Source: Micromonospora sp. WMMD1082 (GTDB taxonomy: Bacteria > Actinomycetota > Actinomycetes > Mycobacteriales > Micromonosporaceae). From it: a stretch of DNA of 64,000 bases. The position numbers were made by a program, and so were the translations under genes. Each line of letters opens with the position of its first letter. Position 1 is the stretch's first letter. The stretch is from the NCBI RefSeq assembly GCF_029626175.1, contig NZ_JARUBM010000002.1:2435001-2499000 (forward strand), written 5' to 3'. Positions 53,734-62,516 of this stretch are shown here, piece after piece. The notes under the pieces were generated by a model. It was not told where the DNA came from. It did no database searches and was given only the letters and a program-made list of their open reading frames with translations.

Positions 53734-55038
53734 CTACGCCGCACCGGCCCGGTCCAGTAACGCCCGACGCTCGGCCTCACCGTGCACCCGCTGCGCCGCC
53801 GCGCGGAACAGCGCCGCCGCGCGCTCCCGGTCGCCCTGTCGGGCGACGAGATCCGCCTCCACCGCGAGGGCCAGTGGATAGGCGTCGAGCCCGCCGCCGG
53901 CCCGCGCCTCGGCGACCAGCGCCAGCCCGGCCGCCGGACCGTACGCGTACCCGTGCGCCACGGCGCGGTTCAGCGCGACCACCGGGGTCGGTTGCAGCTG
54001 GACCAGGTGGTCGTAGCAGTCGGCGATCCGCCGCCAGTCGGTCTCCTCGGCGCTGGGCGCGGTGGCGTGGCAGGCCGCGATCCGGGCCTGCCACGCGTAC
54101 GGGCCGGGCGGCAGCTCGGCGATCAGACCGACGCCCTCGGCGATCGCCGCGTGGTCCCAGCGGGACCGGTCCTGCCGGTCGAGCGGAATCAGGCCGTCGG
54201 CGGTCCGCCGGGCGGCGTGCCGGGAGTGCTGCAACAGGAAGAGCGCGAGCAACGCCGCCGCCTCCGGCTGTTCCGGCATGAGCCGGACCAGCAGCCGGGC
54301 CAGCCGGATCGCCTCGGCGGCGAACGCCGGCTCCCCATCCGCGTCATACCCCTGGGTGAACAGCAGGTAGAGCACGCCCAGCACCCCGGGCAGTCGCTCG
54401 GTCAGGGCCGGGCCGCGTGGCACCCGGTAGGGGATGCCCGCGTCGGCGATCTTCGTCTTGGCGCGGGTGAGCCGGCGGGTCATCGTCGACTCGCTGACCA
54501 GGAACGCCCGGGCGATGTCGGCGGTGGGCACCGCGCAGATGGTCCGCAGGGTCAACGCGACCCGGGCCTGCGGCGCGAGTGCCGGATGGCAGCAGGTGAA
54601 GATCAGCCGTAGCCGGTCGTCCACCACCTCCTCATCCGGAACCGGTTCGGCGGTCGCGGCGGTGAGCGCCAGCACCGCCAGTTCGCGCAGCTTGCGTCGC
54701 TCGACCGAGGCCCTCCTCAGCACGTCGAGGAACCGGTTGCGGGCCACCGTCATCAGCCAGCCGCCCGGGTTGGCCGGGACGCCGTCCACCGGCCAACGGT
54801 CCACTGCCCGGGCCAGCGCCTCCTGCGCACAGTCCTCGGCCAGGGTCCAGTCACCGGTGATCCGGATCAACGCCGCCACGATCCGTGGGTACGCCTCCAC
54901 GGCCGTGGCCGCGACGGCCTGCGCCGCCGCGGCCCGATCTGCCGCCGTACCCCCGCTGTCGGCCGTCCGCCCCGCCACCGTGCCGTCGTTGCCCGCCGGC
55001 GCCCGGCGAGGGGCCGTCACGGCGGCCGGATCCGTCAC
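53734..55038 (-). CDS. ECF42-type RNA polymerase sigma factor with C-terminal SnoaL-like/TPR extension
   Basis: A protein of 434 residues. Sigma region 2 (~60-120: IVAALIRITGDWTLAEDCAQEALARAVDRWP) and region 4 (~150-210: RVALTLRTICAVPTADIARAFLVSESTMTRRLTRAK) are followed by a ~220-residue extension (DGLIPLDRQDRSRWD, VALNRAVAHGYAYGPAAGLALV). That extension replaces an anti-sigma partner and is characteristic of the ECF42 group. The GTG start overlaps the DGPF gene stop by GTGA; ECF42 factors are typically encoded beside DGPF (YCII) proteins, as here. It should direct RNA polymerase to its own promoter and an unknown stress regulon. Confidence 0.9.
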   Translation of the reverse strand: MTDPAAVTAPRRAPAGNDGTVAGRTADSGGTAADRAAAAQAVAATAVEAYPRIVAALIRITGDWTLAEDCAQEALARAVDRWPVDGVPANPGGWLMTVARNRFLDVLRRASVERRKLRELAVLALTAATAEPVPDEEVVDDRLRLIFTCCHPALAPQARVALTLRTICAVPTADIARAFLVSESTMTRRLTRAKTKIADAGIPYRVPRGPALTERLPGVLGVLYLLFTQGYDADGEPAFAAEAIRLARLLVRLMPEQPEAAALLALFLLQHSRHAARRTADGLIPLDRQDRSRWDHAAIAEGVGLIAELPPGPYAWQARIAACHATAPSAEETDWRRIADCYDHLVQLQPTPVVALNRAVAHGYAYGPAAGLALVAEARAGGGLDAYPLALAVEADLVARQGDRERAAALFRAAAQRVHGEAERRALLDRAGAA

Positions 55039-55370
55039 TGCTCGAAGTCGGCAAACGGCCGAAGCTCGATGCGTCCGGCCCAGGCCATCGGGTGGGTCCG
55101 GGCCACCTCGATCGCCTCGTCCAGGTCGGCGCACTCCAGCAGGTCGAAGCCGACAATCATCTCCTTGACCTCGGCGAACGGTCCGTCGGTGATCAGAAGC
55201 TCGCCGTCGCGGACGCGTACCGTGGTGGCGGCCGTCGCCGGCACCAACTGCGCACCCTGCAGGCGCCGACCGGCGGCGTCGTTCTCCGCCACCCACACCT
55301 CGATGTCGGGGTGGTTCCCCGGCTCCGGGTCCGGCTCCGGATCGGTGCAGACCAGCATCATGTACTTCAT
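55035..55370 (-). CDS. DGPF/YCII-domain protein
   Basis: A protein of 111 residues beginning MKYMMLVCTDPEP, with LLITDGPFAEVKEMIVGFDLLECADLDEAIEVARTHP, the diagnostic DGPF and YCII motifs. The family folds like ferredoxin and its biochemical role is unsettled. GGGAGG before the ATG and coupling (GTGA) with the sigma factor support a common unit. The residues PEPDPEPGNHPDIEVWV are a proline-rich insertion after the first strand. Confidence 0.9.
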   Translation of the reverse strand: MKYMMLVCTDPEPDPEPGNHPDIEVWVAENDAAGRRLQGAQLVPATAATTVRVRDGELLITDGPFAEVKEMIVGFDLLECADLDEAIEVARTHPMAWAGRIELRPFADFEQ

Positions 55371-55475
55371 GTCAGGGCCTCCCTGTTGTCTCGTCATGAC
55401 GAGTGCGTGCACCGACATGACGAACGGCGAACCCCGATCCCGGACACCCGGCAGGGTCGCATGGCGGATCACCGG

Positions 55476-56120
55476 TCAATCGCCGTCGCGCGGCGACGGC
55501 ACCGAGGCGAGGACCGCGTCCAGCGGGCGGGGCATCCGGTCCAGGTCGAGGGCCTGCACCAGCAGCCGGGCGTACGCCTCCTTGCGGCCGGACCGGGTGC
55601 CGATGAAGCGGTGCAGTTGAGCGGTCAGTTCCCGGCCCTGCTGCGCCGGCTGCCGCTGGAAGAGCCGGAAGGAACGCAGGTCACCCTCGGCGGCCAGGAC
55701 CTCCTGCACGCCGGTGGTGCCGGCGGCCCGGATCAGCTCGTCCTCCAGGTCCCGGACACAGACGTGGAACCCGAGTTCCGCGATCCGGGTGGTGGACGTG
55801 GCGGCGCCGAGGCCGGCCCGATCGAGGCCGCGCCGCACGAAGCCCTCCTCGGCCGCGTCGTAGAGGCCGGTCAGGCGCAACCCGCGACCTCGGGGTCCGA
55901 GCAGTTCGAGGTAGTGCCCGATGTTGGTGACGCCACCCATCGGCAGCACCCGTACGCCCTCGCCGGCCAGATCCCGTCCTCGACGCCCGGCGAGCGTCTC
56001 CACCGCGGCCCGGTCGCTGGCACCCTCCACCAGCAGCACGGCCCGGGCGTCGAGCAGGGTGGCCATCTCGATCCGCACCCTCACCTCCCGGCCGGTCCCG
56101 CCCATCATGCCGGATGCCAC
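55476..56120 (-). CDS. TOPRIM-domain nucleotidyltransferase/hydrolase-like protein
   Basis: A protein of 214 residues. LLVEGASDRAAVETLAGRRG contains the TOPRIM glutamate, and LRLTGLYDAAEEGFVRRGL the aspartate region; the remaining C-terminal helical part contains QLHRFIGTRSGRKEAYARLLV. Similar short TOPRIM proteins relate to the OLD-family nuclease domain without its ATPase. The start is uncertain: ATG 56120 or internal ATGs at 56108, 56105 and 56066. The last is closest to the conserved core. A DNA-repair or nuclease role is inferred from the fold. Confidence 0.78.
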   Translation of the reverse strand: MASGMMGGTGREVRVRIEMATLLDARAVLLVEGASDRAAVETLAGRRGRDLAGEGVRVLPMGGVTNIGHYLELLGPRGRGLRLTGLYDAAEEGFVRRGLDRAGLGAATSTTRIAELGFHVCVRDLEDELIRAAGTTGVQEVLAAEGDLRSFRLFQRQPAQQGRELTAQLHRFIGTRSGRKEAYARLLVQALDLDRMPRPLDAVLASVPSPRDGD

Positions 56121-56166
56121 CGTGCCGGTGGAGACGCGGACCGGTTGGCGCGGCCGTAACCGCCGG

Positions 56167-57213
56167 TCAGCTACGGGAACGCGGCAGGCAGCACTTCTTG
56201 TACTTGAGGCCCGACCCGCACCAGCAGGCGTCGTTGCGCTCCGGCGGCCACGGAACCAGCGCGCCGGGCCGGGCCTCGATTTCCCGCGCGTACCCGGCCC
56301 GCAGCTGCGGATCGGTCACCTCGCCGCCCTGCCGCCCGGCGTAGCCGGTCAGCCCGTCCACCGACGCGCGGAGCACGTGCAGCCCGCTGCGGCCGGTGCC
56401 CGCCAACCGCACCATCTCCTTCTCCAGCCGGGCCCGGTGCCCGTCCCAGTCCGATCCGTACGCCTCGGTGAGCGCGGTCTGCTCGGCGCGCAGGCGACCG
56501 AACTCGTCCTCGGGGAAGAACAACAGGTCCGGCGCGTCCGTCGAGCGTTGCTCGGCCCGGCGGAGCAGCTGCGCCTCCAGCCGGTCGGCCAGGTCGTCGT
56601 GGCGGTCGTGCGGCAGGTTCAGGTCACGGCGCACCCGGTGGCGCTGCTGGAGGAGGAAGAACAGCACGCCGGGCGCCTCCGGCGGGCCCACCTCCGCCGC
56701 CCGCTCGGCGACGGACCCGCCCTCCTCGGGCGCCCCGGCGGTCGTACGCTGGCCGAGCAGCGTGTCGACGGCCTCGGTCAACCACTCGTCGGCGACCGAC
56801 GAGCGGCTCCCGGCGTCCAGCGCCGCGCTCAGGTAGGCGGGCGCGTCGGGCTGCTCGACCAGGAGCGGGCGCAGCTCGGTCAGCTCCGCCATTGCCTCGT
56901 CCTCCCGGCCGCCGAGGCGGAACAGGATCCGGGCCCGCAGCGCCCGGGCGAAGCCGGCCCGCGCATCGTCCCCGACGGCGTACGCCGCCACGGCCTGGTC
57001 GGCGTACCGCAGCGCGGCGTCGAGGCGGGACCGGACCTCGGCGATCTCGGCGGCCAGGGCCAGCGCCCGGCCGGCGTCCTGCGGATCCGCGAGTCGGCCC
57101 CGTTCCACCGCGTCGGCCAGTTCGGCGGCGACGCCGAGCGGATTCGCCGCCCCGAGCGCCGAGCCACGCACATCGTCGAGGTCGGCGCTGGTCAGTAGGT
57201 TCTTCGTCGGCAC
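56167..57213 (-). CDS. SEC-C motif protein
   Basis: A protein of 348 residues. A helical, tetratricopeptide-like N-terminal region (RLDAALRYADQAVAAYAVGDDARAGFARALRARILFRLG) is followed by charged segments and a C-terminal SEC-C zinc motif: CWCGSGLKYKKCC. This motif occurs at the end of SecA and binds zinc and SecB-like partners. The GTG at 57213 (VPTKNLLTSADLDDVRG) is chosen because residues further upstream look non-coding. The ribosome binding site is weak. Function beyond zinc binding is unknown. Confidence 0.85.
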   Translation of the reverse strand: MPTKNLLTSADLDDVRGSALGAANPLGVAAELADAVERGRLADPQDAGRALALAAEIAEVRSRLDAALRYADQAVAAYAVGDDARAGFARALRARILFRLGGREDEAMAELTELRPLLVEQPDAPAYLSAALDAGSRSSVADEWLTEAVDTLLGQRTTAGAPEEGGSVAERAAEVGPPEAPGVLFFLLQQRHRVRRDLNLPHDRHDDLADRLEAQLLRRAEQRSTDAPDLLFFPEDEFGRLRAEQTALTEAYGSDWDGHRARLEKEMVRLAGTGRSGLHVLRASVDGLTGYAGRQGGEVTDPQLRAGYAREIEARPGALVPWPPERNDACWCGSGLKYKKCCLPRSRS

Positions 57214-57312
57214 GATGCCACCGTACGTCCGGGAGTGTGCGGCGCACGGCTTGATCACCTGTTCCGTACGTCTCAGGTCCACCCGGCCCGCCACCACCAC
57301 GTCCAGCCTGGT

Positions 57313-57435
57313 TCAGCCCTGCCGGCTCTTCCACTGGGGGTTGGCCCGGTTCACCACGGCCACCCGGCCGCGCCGGCGCACCACCACCGAACCCGGCTTC
57401 TGCTTCAGCGACCGCAGTGAGCTACGTACCTTCAT
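57313..57435 (-). CDS. rpmJ: Ribosomal protein bL36, cysteine-free paralogue
   Basis: A protein of 40 residues, [16 protein letters not shown] with [23 protein letters not shown]. This is the longer bL36 type without the CxxC/CxxxxH zinc ligands, which replaces the zinc-binding form under zinc starvation and is usually controlled by Zur. GAGGAGAG six bases upstream sets the ATG. I found no convincing Zur box (TGAAAATxATTTTCA-like) in the 94 bases upstream. The gene is easily missed because of its length. Confidence 0.93.
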   Translation of the reverse strand: MKVRSSLRSLKQKPGSVVVRRRGRVAVVNRANPQWKSRQG

Positions 57436-57529
57436 GTCCGACTCTCCTCGGCTCGGGTCGTGCCTCTTCCGCCGTACGCAGGGAAAAACGCGGGCCCGCG
57501 CGGTGGGATTCCCGGTGCGACGGGCCCGG

Positions 57530-58165
57530 CTACTCGGCGGGGCGGTGGGCGTGACCTCGCACGTGGGGCGAGGCGGGGCCGGTCGGGCCGGTCGGCGGGA
57601 AGTGGAAGCGGTCGACGTGGTCGATGGTGAAGCCGGCGGCGGTGATGGCGGCGACGGTGTCGCGGTTGGTGTGGCAGCCGGCGAAGAGCCGCGGCCACAG
57701 CGTGGCGTCGGCGAGGCGCTGCATCCGGCGCAGGAGGCCGGGGGTGTCGGCGGTGACGTGTTCCAGGAAGCGCAGCTGCCCACCGGGGCGCAGTACGCGG
57801 CGGATCTCGGTCAGCGCGGTGGCCTGGTCGGTGACGCTGCACAGGACGAGCGCGGCGACGGCGGCGTCGAACTCCCCGTCGGTGGCGGGCAGCGCCTCGG
57901 CGAGCCCGTCGACGACGCGGACCGGCACCGGGGCCTCGCGGGCAGCGGCTTCGGCGGCGGCGCGCAGGCGCGGTTCGGGTTCGACGGCGAGCACCTCGGC
58001 GACCTGTGGCGGATAGTGGGCGAACATGCGCCCGTTACCGGCGCCGACCTCGATCACCCGGCCCCGCAGACCGGCCACGAGGGCGCGCCGGTGCTCCGCC
58101 GCGCCGGCACGGTCCATCGCCACGCTGAGCCTCTGGTAGACCCGGGCGAACACCGGGTGCGACAT
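57530..58165 (-). CDS. Class I SAM-dependent methyltransferase
   Basis: A protein of 211 residues with [14 protein letters not shown], the SAM-binding motif [17 protein letters not shown] (motif I), [21 protein letters not shown] and [13 protein letters not shown]. It resembles the Ubi/COQ5-like methyltransferases of small or lipid substrates. ATG 58165 fits the usual family start; ATG 58174 is only three bases after AGGAG and is an alternative. It is divergent from the P450 gene, so a tailoring role in the terpenoid cassette is possible but not shown. Confidence 0.87.
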   Translation of the reverse strand: MSHPVFARVYQRLSVAMDRAGAAEHRRALVAGLRGRVIEVGAGNGRMFAHYPPQVAEVLAVEPEPRLRAAAEAAAREAPVPVRVVDGLAEALPATDGEFDAAVAALVLCSVTDQATALTEIRRVLRPGGQLRFLEHVTADTPGLLRRMQRLADATLWPRLFAGCHTNRDTVAAITAAGFTIDHVDRFHFPPTGPTGPASPHVRGHAHRPAE

Positions 58166-58370
58166 CCCCGTCATCCTCTCCTGCCCCTGCCTCCGGTCAC
58201 CGGCATGTCGCCGTCTCGTCTTGTCTCGAAGGCTATCGACCCGCGGCCACGCCGGCCGCCACGAGCGCCGGCGGGTGAGTGTGGACGCTGAGTGACCGAT
58301 CAGCCGGGTTGGTGGCGCGAGGGAGGTCGACGGCGTGGTGGCAAGCCTCAGTGACAAAGGCGATCACCCA

Positions 58371-58396
58371 TTGCAATCCCATCCCTACAAATTGCA
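58371..58396. promoter_or_regulatory. Weak inverted repeat in the methyltransferase/P450 intergenic region
   Basis: The 300-base divergent region contains TTGCAAT and, 13 bases later, ATTGCA, an imperfect inverted repeat in A/T-richer sequence than its surroundings. It could be an operator or promoter element of the terpenoid cassette. Nothing else recognisable is present in this intergenic region. Confidence 0.35.
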
Positions 58397-58468
58397 CACT
58401 TGGCTCACGTTGGGCCCTGGCGGTGGCGCGACCCGCGGCCGTGGGGCCCCGGACAGGGGAGGACGGCT

Positions 58469-59854
58469 GTGGGAGTACCGGAGGCGAAACCAGGGGCCAA
58501 AGCCAGCACACTTCCCATGTGGAAGGCCCTGCCACTGGCGGTCCGAGACGCACACCAGGCGCTAGTCGACGTGGGTAACTCTGCTGGCGGTGAGGTCGTC
58601 CGCATCGGGCTCGGGGTGTCGAGCCCGTACCTCGTGACCAATCCCGAACACGTGCAGCAGGTCCTGCAGGACAGGGCGGCCAACTATCCCCGGGGCGACG
58701 ACACCGCGCTCTGGCGTTCGGTACGCAAGCTCGTGGGTGATGGAATCCTCGCCGAAGGCGACACGTGGCTGGCGTCCCGCAGGGTTCTCGCGCCCCTGTT
58801 CCGGCGGGGCCGCATCGACGCGCTGGTCAACCCGATGGCCGAGGCGATCGAGGCGGCGACCGGCCGGCTGGACGAGGCGGCCGCGGCGGGCACCGTCGTC
58901 GACATCGGCACCGAACTGTCCCGTCTCGTCTGCGCCGCCATCATGCGGGCGTTCTTCGACTCCCGCCTGTCGGTCGACGACGCGCTGCGCATCATGGCGG
59001 CGCAGGAGGCCATCGTCACCGCGATGGCGCCGCGCATCCTCGCGCCCTTCGCGCCCTGGTGGGTTCCCATGCCCGGCGACCGCCGCTTCCGCCGTGCCGT
59101 GCAGACCATCGACGACATCCTGCTGCCGGTCCTGCACGAGGCGCTGCGCCAGCCGGGCGACGGCGATGACGTGCTGTCGACCCTGGCCCGCGCCCGCCGC
59201 GACGGCCAGCCCCTGTCCCAGCAGCAGATGCGCGACGACCTGGTCTCCATGGTCGCGGTCACCACCGAGACCAGCTATGTCGCGTTGACCTGGCTCTGGC
59301 CCGTCCTCGCCAATCACCCCGATGTCGCCGAGCGGCTCTACGCCGAGATCGACCACGTCGTCGGCACCGGGCCCGTCCGGGCGGAACACCTCTCCCAGCT
59401 CACCTACACCGAGCTGGTGCTCAACGAGCTGCTACGCCTCTATCCCGCGGGCTGGATCGTCCCCCGCCGCGCGGCAGGACCGGATGTCCTGGGCGGAGTA
59501 CGGATCGACAAGGGAGCAACCGTCATCCTGTCCCCGTACGCCACCCAGCGCATGACGGCCTACTGGGGTCCGACCGCCGAGTCCTTCGACCCCGAGCGAT
59601 TCGCGCCGGGCCGCGCCGAGGCGGAGGGCCGGCACCGCCATGCCTACTACCCGTTCGGCCTCGGCATGCACCGGTGTCTCGGCGAGCAGCTGTTCAATGT
59701 GGAGGCATTGTTGATCGTGGCGACCTTGATCAGTAAGTTCCGTTTCACACTTACCGATCCAGTGGTGCCCGGACCGAGGGTGGCCGCGTCGCTTCGTCCA
59801 CGACGGAGGGTCGAGCTGACCCTGACGCGTCTCGAACGTTCCGTGGCCCGGTAG
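58469..59854 (+). CDS. Cytochrome P450 of the diterpenoid cassette
   Basis: A protein of 461 residues from GTG 58469, seven bases after GGGGAGGA. P450 hallmarks are the I-helix VTTETSYVAL, the K-helix ELLR, the PERF-type segment DPERFAPGR and the haem-binding loop FGLGMHRCLGEQ with the axial Cys403. The I-helix has TETS in place of the usual A/G-G-x-D/E-T-T, but keeps an acid-threonine pair. Location directly before two terpene cyclases (6-base gap to the next gene) predicts oxidation of the diterpene scaffold. Electron donors are not encoded nearby. Confidence 0.93.
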   Translation: MGVPEAKPGAKASTLPMWKALPLAVRDAHQALVDVGNSAGGEVVRIGLGVSSPYLVTNPEHVQQVLQDRAANYPRGDDTALWRSVRKLVGDGILAEGDTWLASRRVLAPLFRRGRIDALVNPMAEAIEAATGRLDEAAAAGTVVDIGTELSRLVCAAIMRAFFDSRLSVDDALRIMAAQEAIVTAMAPRILAPFAPWWVPMPGDRRFRRAVQTIDDILLPVLHEALRQPGDGDDVLSTLARARRDGQPLSQQQMRDDLVSMVAVTTETSYVALTWLWPVLANHPDVAERLYAEIDHVVGTGPVRAEHLSQLTYTELVLNELLRLYPAGWIVPRRAAGPDVLGGVRIDKGATVILSPYATQRMTAYWGPTAESFDPERFAPGRAEAEGRHRHAYYPFGLGMHRCLGEQLFNVEALLIVATLISKFRFTLTDPVVPGPRVAASLRPRRRVELTLTRLERSVAR

Positions 59855-59860
59855 GAGCCG

Positions 59861-60763
59861 ATGATGCCCCCAGACACCCCGGCCATCGCGTTCGAACAAG
59901 CCGCCGAGCACGGGCGCATCTGTTCGGTGGCCGCGAGAGGCCAGCGCGACCTGCAGGAACGCGTCGCCGCCTACCGCGACCTGTTCCCCGACCCACCCGT
60001 CGACGCCACCATGCTCAGCGCCCTGGCGCTGTCCACCGCGTTCATCGCACCCTGGTGCAGCGCCTCCGATCTGCGTACCGCTAACCGCACGTCCCTCTGG
60101 GTGACGGCGGAGGACTGGCGGATCGATTCGGTGGCCGCCTCGCTGGCGGAGGCCACCGCCACCGCCACCGCCTGCCTGTCCGTTGCCGCGGGGGCCACAC
60201 CGGCCGACGGTGACGAGCTTGCGCGGTTCCTGGCGGACATCCGCGACGACCTCGCGGTCACGCCGCTGTTCGCCCGCCTCGGCCACCTCTGGCAGGACGA
60301 GTTGCGCCGCATGCTCGACGCCGAGTTGCAGGAATGGCAGTGGAAGGCCGCCCGGAACGCCGATCCGGCGGATCTTCCCTCCCCCGGCGACTACCTGGCG
60401 AACGCGGCCGGCTATGGCGCCACCTGGGTCAACATCTCCCACTGGATCGCCACCAGCGCCGTCGACACCGAGGACCAGCTCGTCGCACTGGTCACCGCCA
60501 GCCAGGAGGTGGAGAAGGTCCTGCGGCTGGTCAACGACCTGGCCAGCTACGACCGCGACGTCAAGGCCGGCGACCTGAACATCCTCATGCTGGGAATCGA
60601 CGAGGACGAGGTGCGCCAGCAGGTGGCCGCGCTGATCGAGCGGTGCGACACCCTGCTCGACCGCCTGACGGACACCTGCGCCCAGCAGGTCGGATACCTG
60701 CGACGCGTGCTCGGCTTCACGACGGGCTTCTACCACGGCACCGACTTCTGGGGGCCCCGGTGA
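59861..60763 (+). CDS. Class I terpene synthase
   Basis: A protein of 300 residues with metal-binding motifs for diphosphate ionisation. An atypical aspartate-rich motif AEDWRID lies at 83-89 (E84, D85, D89) and the NSE/DTE-type motif LVNDLASYDRD at 223-233 (N225, S229, D233, with Asp replacing the usual Glu). The length is typical of bacterial class I cyclases. With the class II cyclase downstream it should convert a bicyclic diphosphate to the diterpene hydrocarbon or alcohol. It begins six bases after the P450 stop with GTAGGAG upstream. The product cannot be inferred. Confidence 0.85.
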   Translation: MMPPDTPAIAFEQAAEHGRICSVAARGQRDLQERVAAYRDLFPDPPVDATMLSALALSTAFIAPWCSASDLRTANRTSLWVTAEDWRIDSVAASLAEATATATACLSVAAGATPADGDELARFLADIRDDLAVTPLFARLGHLWQDELRRMLDAELQEWQWKAARNADPADLPSPGDYLANAAGYGATWVNISHWIATSAVDTEDQLVALVTASQEVEKVLRLVNDLASYDRDVKAGDLNILMLGIDEDEVRQQVAALIERCDTLLDRLTDTCAQQVGYLRRVLGFTTGFYHGTDFWGPR

Positions 60764-62355
60764 CCACCGTCGACGGGCAGGCGCCGGCCGGAGCGACCGC
60801 CGACGTGCGCAGTCAGGTCCGCGACCTCGTTGCCGAGATGATGCGCGAGCCGGCCGGCCGTACGTCACCCTCACCGTACGAGACCGCCCGGCTGGTCAGC
60901 CTCGCCCCGTGGCTGGTCGGACACCACGACCGGGTGCGGTACCTGCTCGACACCCAGCGTCCCGACGGCGCCTGGGGACAGGCCGGCGGCTACGCCCTCG
61001 TGCCCACCCTGAGCGCGACGGAGGCGCTGCTGGCGGTGCTGCGGTCGGATCCACCGGTGGACGTCGCGGGTCCTGCCCGCGCCGTCGACCGTGGCCTGGC
61101 CGCGTTGTTCCGGCTCGTACGCGACGCCGCGCCGCTGCCCGACATGCCGGCCGTCGACCTGATCGTGCCGGCGCTGGTCGACGGGATCAACCACCAGCTC
61201 CACCGCCTGACCGCGCGGCCACCGGCCGGGCTGCGACGGTGGCAGTCGTCCGCTCCGCTGGCCCTGCCTCCCGGCATCACCCGCGATCGGCTGACCGCGG
61301 TGCGTCGCCTGGTGGCCGCGGGCGGGCCCATTCCCGACAAGCTGCTGCACGCCCTGGAGGTCGTGGCCGACGTCGCCCCCGCCGCGCGGGGTGTCACCCC
61401 GACCGCGTCCGGCTCGGTGGGCGCGTCACCGGCCGCGACCGCCGCGTGGCTTGGCAAGCCGGACCGCCCGGATGGCGGCGGGGCGTTGGCGTACCTGGAA
61501 AGTACGGTCGGTCGCCACGGCGGTCCGGTGCCGTGCGCGGCTCCCATCACCGTCTTCGAGCGCGCCTGGGTGACCACCACCCTGGCCCGCGCGGGGATCG
61601 CCCTGACCGACCACGCCGGCCTGATCAGCAGCCTGACCGCGAATCTGGGTGCGACGGGTACCCCGACCGGGCCGGGTCTGCCGGCCGACGCCGACACCAC
61701 CTCGGTCACGCTGGTCGCGCTCGGCCACCTGGGCGCCCCGGTGCCGCCCGACTGCCTGTGGTCGTACGAGACGCCCGAGGGCTTCTGCACCTGGCCGGGC
61801 GAGGACGGTTTCAGCAGCACGACGAATGCGCACGTCCTCGACGCCTTCGGGCAGCACCTCGCCGCACCGGGCAGGGTGCAGCCACGACATCACGCCACCG
61901 TGCGGCGACTGGTGACGGCGCTGCGGGAACGTCAGGATCCGCAGGGCAGTTGGTCCGACCGCTGGCACGCCTCGGGCTACTACGCGACCGCCTGCTGCGC
62001 GCAGGCCCTGGCCGAGTTCGGGTCACCGGCGGCGGTGGCGGAGCCACTCACGCGGGCCGTCGGCTGGACCCTCGCCACCCAACGGGAGGACGGGGCGTGG
62101 GGCACCTGGGCCGCCACCGCCGAGGAAACCGCCTATGCCCTGCAGATTCTGCTGGCCGGCGGCGCCCACCGGCCCGCAGCGGTGGAGGCGATCCGTCGCG
62201 GCTACGCCTACCTGCGGCAACACGACGGGCCGGAGGGGCCGGCACTGTGGCACGACAAGGATCTCTACCAGCCCACCCGGATCGTCCGCGCCGCCGTGCT
62301 CGCGGCCCAGCACCAGGCCGGAAGCCTGCTGGCCGCCCCGTCCGGACGGGCGTGA
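60760..62355 (+). CDS. Class II diterpene cyclase
   Basis: A protein of 531 residues starting at GTG that overlaps the class I synthase stop by four bases. It belongs to the prenyltransferase/squalene-cyclase alpha-barrel family (QRPDGAWGQAGG, GWTLATQREDGAWGTW QW-like repeats). The protonation motif normally written DxDD reads DADTT at 310-314, that is DxDT, as in the DxDTD of mycobacterial Rv3377c. The enzyme is expected to cyclise geranylgeranyl diphosphate by protonation, retaining the diphosphate for the class I partner. No GGPP synthase is in the window. Confidence 0.88.
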   Translation: MTTVDGQAPAGATADVRSQVRDLVAEMMREPAGRTSPSPYETARLVSLAPWLVGHHDRVRYLLDTQRPDGAWGQAGGYALVPTLSATEALLAVLRSDPPVDVAGPARAVDRGLAALFRLVRDAAPLPDMPAVDLIVPALVDGINHQLHRLTARPPAGLRRWQSSAPLALPPGITRDRLTAVRRLVAAGGPIPDKLLHALEVVADVAPAARGVTPTASGSVGASPAATAAWLGKPDRPDGGGALAYLESTVGRHGGPVPCAAPITVFERAWVTTTLARAGIALTDHAGLISSLTANLGATGTPTGPGLPADADTTSVTLVALGHLGAPVPPDCLWSYETPEGFCTWPGEDGFSSTTNAHVLDAFGQHLAAPGRVQPRHHATVRRLVTALRERQDPQGSWSDRWHASGYYATACCAQALAEFGSPAAVAEPLTRAVGWTLATQREDGAWGTWAATAEETAYALQILLAGGAHRPAAVEAIRRGYAYLRQHDGPEGPALWHDKDLYQPTRIVRAAVLAAQHQAGSLLAAPSGRA

Positions 62356-62516
62356 CGGCCCGCCCGGCAGCCGTCCGTCCATCATGGACATACCGTTAGT
62401 GACGGTCTTGAGTCAATAGTCGGACAACTGCTAGCGTGCGTCGGTCTGCCTACACCGGCGGCTTGTTCGGCATGCCTCTGCCGGCAAGTTCTCTCTGCTC
62501 GGCATGGGACGGTCCG

